From the NCBI GenBank assembly GCA_036732755.1, contig DAINBU010000005.1, positions 29,399-93,398 of the forward strand: 64,000 nucleotides of DNA, given 5' to 3'. The position numbers and the translations under genes are program-made. Of the stretch, positions 51,537-60,342 are shown piece after piece. A model generated the notes under the pieces. It saw only the letters and a program-made list of their open reading frames with translations. It was not told the DNA's origin and did not search any database. Source of the stretch: DASRRB01 sp036732755. Its GTDB lineage: Bacteria; Planctomycetota; B15-G4; SIAN01. The stretch's first letter is position 1. Each line of letters begins with the position of its first letter.

Positions 51537-52895
51537 CTAGTACTTGTGCGCCGGGTGCGACCCGATCAGGAACTCGATCCGCAGGAAGATCGAGCTCGCG
51601 TCGTGCGACAGGTGGTCGGCGAAGTCGAGGTTGTATTGCAGGGAGACGCGCGAGAAGTGCGTCGGTTGCCAGATCAGCAGCGGCGAGATGCGCTGGCGGT
51701 CGTCGCGCAGCGGGTCGTCCTCGCGCGGGAACGCGCTCGGCCCCGACGCGGTGGCGAGCTCGTAGCGGAGCCCCGCGATCCAGTCGCGCTCGAAGCCCCA
51801 GAGCAGGTAGGTGTACCCGCCCGTGTCGTGCGTCGTGCCGCCCGGCGCGACGTACTCGTCGCCGCTCGCGGGCACGCCGTCGGGGTCGACCGCCTGCGTG
51901 TCGCTGCCGAGGTTGCGGCGCAGCGCTTCGGTCTGCCAGATCACGAAGGGCCAGCCGCCGTCGTTCTTCGGCGGCTGCCACTTGACCTTCAAGTCGGCGC
52001 CGAGGAGCGACGTGCCGGTGCTCGCGCCCGCGGCATTGGGCCCGACCGCGCCCGACATCCCGAACTGGGTGACCACGGAGTCGCCGGCGTCCCACGACTG
52101 GAGCAGCCGCGCGTTGTACATGAGATCGCCGCCGCTGCGGACCTCGCGGCCGTTCTGCACCTGGCCGCCAGAAAAGGTCGTCTCGGAGTTGCCGAGGAAG
52201 CTCGTCATCTGCTCGCCGTCGGCGTTCTGCGTCCCGGCGATCAGCTCGGCGTACCACGGCGTCGGCGCGAGCCAGCTGACGCGCGCTCCCGGCCCCCGCA
52301 TGCCGTCGCCGCCGAAGACGCGGCCCATGATCACCGGCTGGTCCACGAAGTCCCACGCGTGCGGGTGCACCGAGTTGATGCGGCCGAACTCGGTGAAGAA
52401 CTGGCCCGCCTTGAGCTGCAGCCCGTAGGGCAGGCAGGTCGTCGTGCCGAACGCCTCTTCGAGTTCGACGCTCGTCTCGCCCTCCGTGGAATCGATCGAA
52501 GTCACGAGGTGCGACTCGCAGGTGAAATAGGGATCGACGGCGCCGCCGATCGAGAGCTCCACCTGGTTCAGGCGGAATCCGCGGCGGTTCGGATCGTGGT
52601 CGCCGAGCTGCAGGTTCTGCATCTCGCTCGTGCGCTCGGTCGACGCGGCGAGGCTCGTCAGCAGGTCGAGCGAGATGTCGGTGAGCTTGAGCTGCGCGCC
52701 GCCGGGCAGGTTCATCGTCGGCGGCGCGATCGGGTCCGCCGACAGCGGCGGCGCCTTCGCGAGCTCCTGGTCGAGCGCCTTCGAGAAGTCGTCCTGCGGC
52801 GGCGGAGGAGGCGACGCCTGTCCCGCCGCGAACGCGGTGCAGCCCGCGAGCGCGGCAGAGGCGGCGCCGACGATGCGGCGTCTCCTGGAGTGCAT
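51537..52895 (-). CDS. outer-membrane beta-barrel protein of the zinc cluster
   Basis: A 452-residue protein with a signal peptide (RRRRIVGAASAALAGCTAFAAGQA) and a proline-rich linker. From about residue 90, alternating amphipathic strands run to the C-terminus (VSLQYNLDFADHLSHDASSIFLRIEFLIG), as in barrels. Marks include FRLNQVELSIGGAVDPYFTCESHLV and LKAGQFFTEFGRINSVHPHAWDFVD, a pattern seen in outer-membrane proteins next to zinc ABC genes. It is a likely zinc-specific porin or receptor; no TonB box recognised. It lies between the His-rich gene and the binding-protein gene. Confidence 0.72.
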   Translation of the reverse strand: MHSRRRRIVGAASAALAGCTAFAAGQASPPPPPQDDFSKALDQELAKAPPLSADPIAPPTMNLPGGAQLKLTDISLDLLTSLAASTERTSEMQNLQLGDHDPNRRGFRLNQVELSIGGAVDPYFTCESHLVTSIDSTEGETSVELEEAFGTTTCLPYGLQLKAGQFFTEFGRINSVHPHAWDFVDQPVIMGRVFGGDGMRGPGARVSWLAPTPWYAELIAGTQNADGEQMTSFLGNSETTFSGGQVQNGREVRSGGDLMYNARLLQSWDAGDSVVTQFGMSGAVGPNAAGASTGTSLLGADLKVKWQPPKNDGGWPFVIWQTEALRRNLGSDTQAVDPDGVPASGDEYVAPGGTTHDTGGYTYLLWGFERDWIAGLRYELATASGPSAFPREDDPLRDDRQRISPLLIWQPTHFSRVSLQYNLDFADHLSHDASSIFLRIEFLIGSHPAHKY

Positions 52896-52983
52896 GGTGT
52901 CCCTTCGAATCCGACCCGGAGCGTGACGCGACGAAGGACGCGCGCAGCTCGACGGGAGGGAGGGGTCGGGACCCGCCTCGTGG

Positions 52984-53001
52984 GATCGTTACGGAACGAT
53001 C
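52984..53001. promoter_or_regulatory. 18-bp inverted repeat upstream of the barrel gene
   Basis: GATCGTT ACGG AACGATC, with 7-bp perfect arms, sits 88 nt before the barrel start and 4 nt after the His-rich gene stop. It is a candidate operator for a metal-responsive repressor, or a weak hairpin. It does not match a Zur box I can name. Confidence 0.35.
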
Positions 53002-53005
53002 GCCG

Positions 53006-53527
53006 TCATCCGATGCCGTGCGCGCCGACGATGGAGACGTCGGCGGACGACGGCGGCCCGCGCGCGAGCGCGAAGACGTGGCGCTCGGCCGGGGTCGGCA
53101 CGCGGACGGGGGCGACGACCGCGACGTGCGCGCGCAGCGGCGAGGCGAAGCGGAACGCGGGCAGCACGCTCGCGCGCTCGAGGCTCGAGGCGCAGGCGGG
53201 GCAGCGCGTCGCGTCGTGCTGGTAGGGCGAGTGGTGGTGGTGCGACGGGTCGCGGCAATCGTTGCCCGCGTCGCAGCCCGCGTGGACGACGACTCCGTCG
53301 TGGTGGGCGCTCGCCGCGTCGCACGCGCCGCGGCCCCCATCGCTGCCGTCGCCCCCACCGTCGTGGTGCGCCTCGCCGGAGCCCGCGTCGACGTCGAACC
53401 GCGCGTGCAGCGCGGGCGCGAACAGGCTCAGCGTCCACGTGAAGAGCAGGACGAAGAGCGGCGCGTCGGCACGTCGAATCGGTCGCAGCACGTCGCGCGA
53501 GGCTAGGAGCGCCACTCCCGCTGTCAA
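53006..53527 (-). CDS. exported His-rich, Cys-containing metal-binding protein
   Basis: Up to 173 residues. The listed TTG start is uncertain; the GTG at about 53488 (VLRPIRRADAPLFVLLFTWTLSLF) gives a cleaner signal peptide. The mature part has clusters of His, Asp and Cys: AHHDGGGDG, AHHDGVVVHAGCD, DPSHHHHSPYQHD and CPAC. Such sequences bind zinc or copper at low specificity. It is the first gene of the zinc cluster, before the barrel, binding protein, ATPase and permease, so a periplasmic zinc-buffer role is likely. Similar short His/Cys proteins (DUF2946-like) occur elsewhere, but homology is not certain. Confidence 0.6.
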   Translation of the reverse strand: MTAGVALLASRDVLRPIRRADAPLFVLLFTWTLSLFAPALHARFDVDAGSGEAHHDGGGDGSDGGRGACDAASAHHDGVVVHAGCDAGNDCRDPSHHHHSPYQHDATRCPACASSLERASVLPAFRFASPLRAHVAVVAPVRVPTPAERHVFALARGPPSSADVSIVGAHGIG

Positions 53528-53574
53528 TGCGCGCGCGTCATACTCTCGCGCTTCCTTCCCCGCGGTCCCCCACG

Positions 53575-56160
53575 ATGCAATTCCTTCTCGTCCCCTTCGT
53601 CGCGGCGTTCGCCCTCCTCCAGGCGGGTGCGAAGCCGCCGCCGACGCAGGCCGGCGGGATCAAGGAGGCGCCGGCGCCTGCCGAGGCGGTCGCGGCTGCG
53701 CGCCGCATCGCCGCGCTGCAGCCCGCCGAGCATCCGCTCCCGGCGCGCACCGTCGACGTCCTCCACTACGTCGTGCGGATCGCCGTCGATCTCCCCGCGC
53801 ACAAGGTCGAGGGGAGCGGCGAGCTCACGCTCCACGTCGCCGGCGGCGCGCGCCGCACGATCGAGCTCGACGCCGACGAGCTGGTCGTGAAGGGCGTCGT
53901 CGACGGCAACCAGCAGCCGCTCACGCACAAGCTCAAGGGGACCACCCTCTCGATCGACCTCGGCCGCGACGTCCCGCCGGAAGAGGAGCTGCGCCTGCGC
54001 GTCGACTACATGGCGACGCCGCGCCGCGGCCTCGTCTTCGTCGACGGCCCGCCCGCCAGCTGCTGGAGCCAGGGCGAGTGCCAGATGAACAGCGCCTGGT
54101 TCCCCTGCCGCGACTTCCCCGACGACCGCGCCAGCAGCGAGCTCTACGTCACCGTCGCCGACGGCCTGCGCACCATCAGCAACGGCGTCCTGATCGAGAC
54201 GCTGCCGGCCGACAGCGGCCGCCACACCGACCATTGGCGGATGGACTTCCCCCACCCCGCCTACCTCACCAGCCTCGTGGTCGGGCCGTTCGTCGAGATC
54301 GACCTCGGGCGGGTGCGCGACCTGCCGCTCCTCGCCTACGCGAGCGCCGACCGCAAGGACGCGGTCGCCGCTGCACTCCAGCCGACCGGCCGGATGGTCG
54401 AGCTGCTCGAGGGGCTCGCCGGCGTGCAGTACCCCTATCCGGCGTATCGCCAGATCGCGGTCGCCGACTTCCCGTACGGCGGCATGGAGAACGTCGGCGC
54501 GACCACGCTCTCCCAGGACGACCTGCCGCCGCTCGCGCAGCTCCCGGAGGTGCGCGCCGACGTCGACGCGCTCCTCGTCCACGAGCTCGCCCATCAATGG
54601 TTCGGCGACCTGGTCAACGCGAACTCGTGGGCCGACATCTGGCTCTCGGAGGGGTACGCCACCTTCGCCGAGCCGTGGTGGCTCGAGAAGACGCGGGGCG
54701 CCGATGCCGCCGTCTCCGCCTGGCTCGCGCGGCGCGACAAGGCGGTGAAGCACCGCCTCGAAACGCCGCGCCCGGTCGTCTCGTCGACCTACGTCGAGCC
54801 CGACGACCTCTTCGATCCCACGATCTACGAGAACGCTGGCTGCTTCCTCGAGTTGCTGCGTCGAACGGTCGGCGAGGAGAAGTTCCTCGCCGCGACGCGC
54901 GCCTGGATCGCGCGCGAGCAGGGCAAGGCGGCCACGACCGCCGACTTCGAGGCGGTCTTCGCCGAGGTCGCCGGCGCCGACACCGCCGTCCTCTTCCGCG
55001 AGTGGCTGCACGGCGCGGGCGTGCCGCAGATCGAGTTCCGCTGGAGCTTCGACGATGGCTCGAAGAGCCTCGAGCTCTCCGCCGAGCAGAAGCAGGCGGG
55101 GCCGGGCGTCCCCGAGGTCTTCCACATTCCCGTCGACGTCGCCTTTGTCGTCGGCGGCGCGCGCAAGACCACCCGCTTCGCGCTCGACGGACGCACGAGC
55201 CGCGCGAGCGTCGCGTGCGAAGCCGCGCCTGCCTGGGTCCGCTTCAACGACGGCGGCGCACTCTTCGGCGCGCTGCACGTCGAGCAGCCGCCCGCGGCCT
55301 GGTGCGAGCAGCTCGCCGGCGACGCCGACCCCTACGGGCGCGTCGAGGCGGCCGACGCGCTCGCCGACGGATGGACGGTGCTCGCCGCCGACGACGAGCT
55401 GCGCAAGCGGACGCTCGCGGCGCTCGCGCGCTCGCTCGTCGAGGACAAGGTCGTCGCGGTGCGCGCGGCGGCGGCGACGGCGCTCGGCGCGGCCGGCAAG
55501 GCGGCGGTCGGCGCGCAGCCCGGCACGCCCGCGGCGGCGAGCGGCGAGGTCGCACGCACGGCGCTCTGCGCCGCGCTCTGGGACGAGGTGGCCGAGGTCC
55601 GTTCCGCGGCGGCCGGGGCGCTCGGCGAGTTCGCGGGCGACGACCTCGCGACCGGCGCGCTGCTGCGCCGCTACGAGAGCGAGGCGCGCCTCGACGTGCG
55701 CGCCGCCTGCATCGCGGCGGTCGCGGCGGTCGGCTCCGGCGACGTCGGAGGCGCGCTGCTCAAGCTGGTCGACAGCGATCGGGCGCCGGCGCTCCTGCGG
55801 GGAGCCGCGCTCTCCGGACTCGCCTCGATGGAGAAGCTCGACGACGACGTGCGCGGGAGGGTCGTCGAGCGCGCCACCCGGCTCACCTCGGCCGGCCAGT
55901 CGAGCGAGCTGCGCAAGGCGGCGGTCGGGGCGCTGGGCACGCTCGCCCGGAAGAGCGACGCCGCCGCCTACGCGCTGGTCGGCCTGCTCGACGACCCCTC
56001 GCTCGCGGTCAAGGCGGCGACGCTCGACGCGCTCGAGGAGGCGGAGAGCCTGCGCACGCTCGCCGGACTGGTGCGCTTCCACGAGACCGCCGCGTTTCCC
56101 GACCAGCGCAGCCACGCCCGCCGGATCCTCGCGGCGCTGCTCGCGTCCCTCCCGCCGTGA
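53575..56160 (+). CDS. M1 family aminopeptidase with C-terminal HEAT-like repeats
   Basis: An 861-residue exported zinc aminopeptidase (signal MQFLLVPFVAAFALLQAGA). The substrate-binding motif is GGMEN at 302-306 (GAMEN in most members). The zinc motif HELAH is at 336-340, with the third ligand Glu359 at the exact 18-residue spacing (WLSEGYATF). After the catalytic part, a beta domain leads to Ala-rich helical repeats (VRAAAATALGAAG, DVRAACIAAVAAVG, VVERATRLTSAG) that read as HEAT/ARM units. It is divergent from the His-rich gene by 47 bp. Confidence 0.92.
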   Translation: MQFLLVPFVAAFALLQAGAKPPPTQAGGIKEAPAPAEAVAAARRIAALQPAEHPLPARTVDVLHYVVRIAVDLPAHKVEGSGELTLHVAGGARRTIELDADELVVKGVVDGNQQPLTHKLKGTTLSIDLGRDVPPEEELRLRVDYMATPRRGLVFVDGPPASCWSQGECQMNSAWFPCRDFPDDRASSELYVTVADGLRTISNGVLIETLPADSGRHTDHWRMDFPHPAYLTSLVVGPFVEIDLGRVRDLPLLAYASADRKDAVAAALQPTGRMVELLEGLAGVQYPYPAYRQIAVADFPYGGMENVGATTLSQDDLPPLAQLPEVRADVDALLVHELAHQWFGDLVNANSWADIWLSEGYATFAEPWWLEKTRGADAAVSAWLARRDKAVKHRLETPRPVVSSTYVEPDDLFDPTIYENAGCFLELLRRTVGEEKFLAATRAWIAREQGKAATTADFEAVFAEVAGADTAVLFREWLHGAGVPQIEFRWSFDDGSKSLELSAEQKQAGPGVPEVFHIPVDVAFVVGGARKTTRFALDGRTSRASVACEAAPAWVRFNDGGALFGALHVEQPPAAWCEQLAGDADPYGRVEAADALADGWTVLAADDELRKRTLAALARSLVEDKVVAVRAAAATALGAAGKAAVGAQPGTPAAASGEVARTALCAALWDEVAEVRSAAAGALGEFAGDDLATGALLRRYESEARLDVRAACIAAVAAVGSGDVGGALLKLVDSDRAPALLRGAALSGLASMEKLDDDVRGRVVERATRLTSAGQSSELRKAAVGALGTLARKSDAAAYALVGLLDDPSLAVKAATLDALEEAESLRTLAGLVRFHETAAFPDQRSHARRILAALLASLPP

Positions 56161-56426
56161 CAGAACCGATGCGCTACCTCCGGGGGATTTCGGACTAGAC
56201 TCCGAAGAGCTTCGGAACGTACGGGGGCGCGCGACTCGGGGGGAAAGGGTCGGCACCGGGGGGCGCGCGCGCGTCTGACCGTTCCCGGGGCGGCGAACGC
56301 GGCGGCGGCGTGAATACGGCCCGCTCGCGAGCGTCTCATCGCCGACCGGTCCGCGCCGTGGGCCGGAAGCACCGCGACGAACGGAAGCGCGACGCTTTGA
56401 ACGTCGACTCCACGGGGGATCGAGGA

Positions 56427-58079
56427 ATGCGACCAGCGGGATCGCGGGGCCCGGCGCGGGCCCTGGTGGGAGTCGTCGCCGCAGCCTTCGCCTGCACGAC
56501 CGACCATTACTCCCGCGACGCCGACCGCGAGGTGGGCGGCATCCTCGACGAATACGACGACCGCGCGCTGTCGGGCCGCGCCGACGCCGTGCAGATGCCG
56601 GAGCCGGAGAAGCCGCCGCCTGCGCCGGAGCCCGTTCCGCCGGGCGATGCGGCGCCGCCGACGCCCCGGGAGCTGGCCGCCGAGCCGCCCGCGGAGCCGC
56701 TCCAACTCGACCTCATGAAGTCGCTTTCGACCGCGCTCCACCTGAGCCGCAACTACAAGTCACAGCGCGAGTCGCTCTACCTCTCCGGGCTCGGCTTCAC
56801 GCTGACGCAGTTCAACTACGGGCCGAAGTTCGCGGCGGCCGTGACCGCGCTGTGGGGCAAGGGCGAGGGGACGCCGCGCACCGATTCGTACGGCGGGTCG
56901 TTCGGCGTGTCGCAGCTCCTCCCCACCAACGGCACGATCGCTCTCACGTCGGGGCTCACGCGCTCGGTCACGGTCGGCCAGTCGGCGAACGTCGCCGACT
57001 GGTCGAGCAACGTCGGCATAGCGCTCTCCCAGCCACTACTGCGCAACGCCGGGTACGACCAGTACCGCGAGTCGCTCACGCAGGGCGAGCGCTCGATGGT
57101 CTACGCGGTGCGCAACTTCGAGCTCTTCCGCGAGGCCTTCGTGATCGGCATCGCGGCCGACTACTTCGCGCTGGTGAGCCGCAAGAAGCAGCTGCTGATC
57201 CAGGAGGAGCAGCTGACGCAGGCGATCGCCGACGAGGAGAAGAACATCGCGCTGCGCGCCGTCGACCGCAAGCGCGACCAGGACGTGATCCTCGCCAAGC
57301 GCAACCGCCTCTCGGTCGAGCAGACCGTCGTGAACGCGCGCACCGACTACGAGCGCCAGATCGAGCAGTTCCTGGTCGACCTCGGCCTCGACCCCAAGAT
57401 CCCGGTCGAGATCATCGAGGACGAGCCGCAGTTCGAGAAGGTCGCGTTCGACCCCGAGTCGGTGGTGAAAGTCGCGCTCTCGAACCGCCTCGACGTGCAG
57501 ACGCGGCGCGACCAGCTCGAGGACTCGGAGCGCCAGCTGCGCCTGCAGCGCCAGTCGTTCCTCCCCGACCTGAACCTGCTCGCGAGCGCCGGGCTCGCCG
57601 GGTCGGCCGGCTCGCTCTCCAGCGTCTCGCCCGACCAGTGGAGCCGCTCGGCCGGGCTCTCGCTCAACATCCCGCTGCAGCAGATCAACGAGCGCAACGC
57701 GTGGCGGGCGGCCGAGATCGCGCTCGACCAGCAGAAGCGCGACTGGGACCTGTTCCTCGACGACACGCGCAACTCGCTCCAGGCCGACCTGCGCAACCTG
57801 AAGACGATCGAGGAGCGGATCGTCCTGGACGAGCAGAGCATCGACGACGAGCAGAGGAACGTGGAGCGCCTCGAGGCGATGCTGAGCAACGGCGACGTGA
57901 GCAGCCGCGACCTGCTCGAGTCGCGCCAGGCGCTGGTGTCGGGCCAGAACCAGCTCATCGCCGACCTCGCGTCGCACTTCATCGCGCGGCTCAACTTCTT
58001 CAGGAACCTCGGGCTGCTCTTCGTCGACGACGAGGGGCGCTGGAGCATCGGCCACCCGGTGGCGGAGGATCGCAGATGA
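56427..58079 (+). CDS. TolC-family outer-membrane lipoprotein
   Basis: A 550-residue outer-membrane efflux channel. The ATG at 56427 begins a likely lipoprotein signal (ALVGVVAAAFAC). A proline-rich stretch follows. The TolC fold is shown by two similar halves with long helices (ALHLSRNYKSQRESLYLSG, SQPLLRNAGYDQYRESL, ALSNRLDVQTRRDQLEDSERQ, LNIPLQQINERNAWRAAEIALDQQKRDWDLF). Its stop overlaps the MacA-like start by ATGA. First gene of a tripartite export operon. Confidence 0.87.
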   Translation: MRPAGSRGPARALVGVVAAAFACTTDHYSRDADREVGGILDEYDDRALSGRADAVQMPEPEKPPPAPEPVPPGDAAPPTPRELAAEPPAEPLQLDLMKSLSTALHLSRNYKSQRESLYLSGLGFTLTQFNYGPKFAAAVTALWGKGEGTPRTDSYGGSFGVSQLLPTNGTIALTSGLTRSVTVGQSANVADWSSNVGIALSQPLLRNAGYDQYRESLTQGERSMVYAVRNFELFREAFVIGIAADYFALVSRKKQLLIQEEQLTQAIADEEKNIALRAVDRKRDQDVILAKRNRLSVEQTVVNARTDYERQIEQFLVDLGLDPKIPVEIIEDEPQFEKVAFDPESVVKVALSNRLDVQTRRDQLEDSERQLRLQRQSFLPDLNLLASAGLAGSAGSLSSVSPDQWSRSAGLSLNIPLQQINERNAWRAAEIALDQQKRDWDLFLDDTRNSLQADLRNLKTIEERIVLDEQSIDDEQRNVERLEAMLSNGDVSSRDLLESRQALVSGQNQLIADLASHFIARLNFFRNLGLLFVDDEGRWSIGHPVAEDRR

Positions 58080-59632
58080 AGTGGTTGCTGGGACTCGTGC
58101 TGACCGCCGCGTGCGGCGGCGGCGGCTGGTGGTGGTGGAACTCCGCGAAGGGCTCCGGCGGCGCCACCTCGTCGATCACCGACGACGGCGTCTTCAAGGT
58201 GCGCAAGGGCGACCTCCCGATCACGCTGGTCGAGAACGGGACGCTGGTCGCGAAGGAGTCGCAGAAGATCGTCCCGCAGTTCCGCGGGCACGCGAAGATC
58301 ACCTTCATCGTCGAGGAGGGCAAGGTCGTCGCCGAGGGCGACGAGCTCTGCAAGTTCGACACGACCGAGCTGCAGCAGCAGATCGACCAGGTCCAGCTCG
58401 ACATCGCGAAGTCCGAGGCCGACCTCGCCACCAGCAAGACCGAGCTCGAGATCCAGGAGAAGCAGAACAAGCAGGACCTGAAGAAGGCGCAGATCGCGCT
58501 CGAGAAGTCGGAGAAGGACAAGGAGAAGTACGAGAAGGCCGACGTGCCGCAGGAGCGGCGCAAGAACGAGATCACGATCAAGGAGATGACGACCGCCGCG
58601 GAGAAGGCGGGGAAGAAATACAAGGACAGCAAGGCGCTCTTCGAGAGGAACAAGGACTTCATCACCCAGAGCGAGCTCGACCAGGACCAGCAGGACAGCG
58701 AGCGCACGGCGGTCGCGCTCGAGCGCGCCCAGGTCGACCGCGACATCTTCGAGGAGTACACGCTCCCGATGACGACGCGCGACAAGCAGGTCGCCATCGA
58801 GGACGCCCAGCTCGGGCTCGACACCGCCAGCAAGCGCGCCGAGTCGACGCTGCGCCAGAAGCAGGTCGCGGTCGAGCAGAACGAGAAGCGCCTGAAGAAG
58901 ATGCAGGACCAGCACAAGGAGCGGCAGGAAGAGCTGGTGAAGATGGTCCTGAAGGCGCCGTGCCCCGGCATCGTGATCTACGGCGACCCGCGCTACGGCT
59001 GGTGGGACCAGAACAACTTCAAGGTCGGCGGCGAGATCTGGGGCGGCAACACGCTCTTCACGATCCCCGACCTGCGCATCATGCAGGTGAAGGTCCAGAT
59101 CCACGAGGCGGACATCAACAAGATCAAGACCGACATGGTCGCCAACGTGACCATGGACACGTACGCGGGCCTCACGCTCAACGGGAAGATCACGAAGATC
59201 GCGGCGATCGCCGCCGGCGCCGGGAATCCCTGGAGCGGCGAGCAGGACGTGAAGAAGTTCGACGTCGAGGTCACGCTCGAGGGCACCACCAAGGTCGAGC
59301 TCAAGCCCGGCATCTCCGCCAAGGCGGAGATCATGGTCGACACGCGGAAGGACGCGATCTACGTCCCGCTCCAGTGCGCCTTCCTCGAGGCCGGCAAGCA
59401 GTGGTGCTACGCGCTCGCCGCCGACAAGAAGCCGGCCAAGCGCGAGGTGAAGCCGGGCATGTCGAACGAGAGCTACATCGAGATCCTCGACGGCCTGCAG
59501 GAGGGCGAGCAGGTGCTCCTCTACAACCCGTCGGTGCCGACCGGCGCGGCGCCGAACACGGAGGAGGAGAAGAAGCCCGAGCCCGCGAAGGCCGCCCCGC
59601 CGCCCGCGCCCGCGCCGATGGGCGGAGCCTGA
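58076..59632 (+). CDS. periplasmic adaptor (MacA/HlyD-like) subunit
   Basis: A 518-residue membrane-fusion protein. N-terminal anchor (MKWLLGLVLTAACGGGGWWWW), then a barrel-sandwich half (GDLPITLVENGTLVAKESQKIVPQFRG), a very long coiled-coil hairpin of Lys/Glu/Gln-rich helices (about residues 95-290), the returning half (KAPCPGIVIYGDPRYGWWD), a beta-barrel (VKVQIHEADINKIKTDMVANVTMD), and a Pro/Ala tail. The hairpin is longer than in typical MacA. It connects the TolC-like channel with the ABC subunits that follow. Confidence 0.87.
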   Translation: MKWLLGLVLTAACGGGGWWWWNSAKGSGGATSSITDDGVFKVRKGDLPITLVENGTLVAKESQKIVPQFRGHAKITFIVEEGKVVAEGDELCKFDTTELQQQIDQVQLDIAKSEADLATSKTELEIQEKQNKQDLKKAQIALEKSEKDKEKYEKADVPQERRKNEITIKEMTTAAEKAGKKYKDSKALFERNKDFITQSELDQDQQDSERTAVALERAQVDRDIFEEYTLPMTTRDKQVAIEDAQLGLDTASKRAESTLRQKQVAVEQNEKRLKKMQDQHKERQEELVKMVLKAPCPGIVIYGDPRYGWWDQNNFKVGGEIWGGNTLFTIPDLRIMQVKVQIHEADINKIKTDMVANVTMDTYAGLTLNGKITKIAAIAAGAGNPWSGEQDVKKFDVEVTLEGTTKVELKPGISAKAEIMVDTRKDAIYVPLQCAFLEAGKQWCYALAADKKPAKREVKPGMSNESYIEILDGLQEGEQVLLYNPSVPTGAAPNTEEEKKPEPAKAAPPPAPAPMGGA

Positions 59633-59640
59633 GCGAGGCG

Positions 59641-60342
59641 ATGGACGACGCGGCGACGATCCTCGAGCTCGACGGGGTCGAGAAGACCTACGGCACCGAG
59701 AAGAACCCGGTGCCGGTGCTGCGCGGCATCTCGCTCAAGGTCCGCGCGGGCGAGTACGTCGCGATCGTCGGCCCGTCGGGGTCGGGCAAGTCGACGCTGC
59801 TCAACATCCTGGGCTGCCTCGACCGGCCGAGCGCCGGCTCCTACCACCTCGCCGGCGACGACGTCGCGACGATGGACGACCGCTCGCTCTCGCGCATCCG
59901 CAACACGCGCATCGGCTTCATCTTCCAGTCGTTCCACCTCGTCTCGCACCTGACGGTGATCGAGAACGTCGAGATGCCGCTCTTCTACGCGCGGGTGCCC
60001 AAGCGCGAGCGGAGGGCGAAGGCGGCCGAGCTGATCGAGAAGGTCGGCCTCTCCCACCGGCTGAAGCACGTGCCGAGCGAGCTCTCCGGCGGCGAGTGCC
60101 AGCGCACCGCGATCGCGCGCGCGCTCACGACCGCGCCGGCGATGCTGCTCGCGGACGAGCCCACCGGCAACCTCGATTCGGTGACGGCCAAGGCGATCCT
60201 CGGCCTGCTCGGCGAGCTGAACGCCGCCGGCCACACCGTCGTGATGATCACGCACGACATGGACATCGCGCGCAGCGCGTCGCGGCGCGTGGCGCTGCGC
60301 GACGGCCTCGTCGAATCCGACTCCGGGGTGCCGCCCGCATGA
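59641..60342 (+). CDS. MacB/LolD-type ABC transporter ATPase
   Basis: A 233-residue ATPase. Walker A GPSGSGKST (44-52), Q-loop FIFQSFHLV, signature LSGGECQR, Walker B MLLADEPTGNLD, and switch THDMD. The YxxVxxLxxxxxxV core of the LolD/MacB/FtsE group is clear. The start lies 8 nt after the adaptor stop, and its stop overlaps the permease start (ATGA). Energy unit of the tripartite exporter. Confidence 0.9.
   Translation: MDDAATILELDGVEKTYGTEKNPVPVLRGISLKVRAGEYVAIVGPSGSGKSTLLNILGCLDRPSAGSYHLAGDDVATMDDRSLSRIRNTRIGFIFQSFHLVSHLTVIENVEMPLFYARVPKRERRAKAAELIEKVGLSHRLKHVPSELSGGECQRTAIARALTTAPAMLLADEPTGNLDSVTAKAILGLLGELNAAGHTVVMITHDMDIARSASRRVALRDGLVESDSGVPPA

Noticed and set aside
56201..56216. TCCGAA-GAGC-TTCGGA palindrome before the TolC-like gene
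   Set aside because: Arms of 6 bp are expected by chance in this length of sequence, and no promoter elements flank it clearly.
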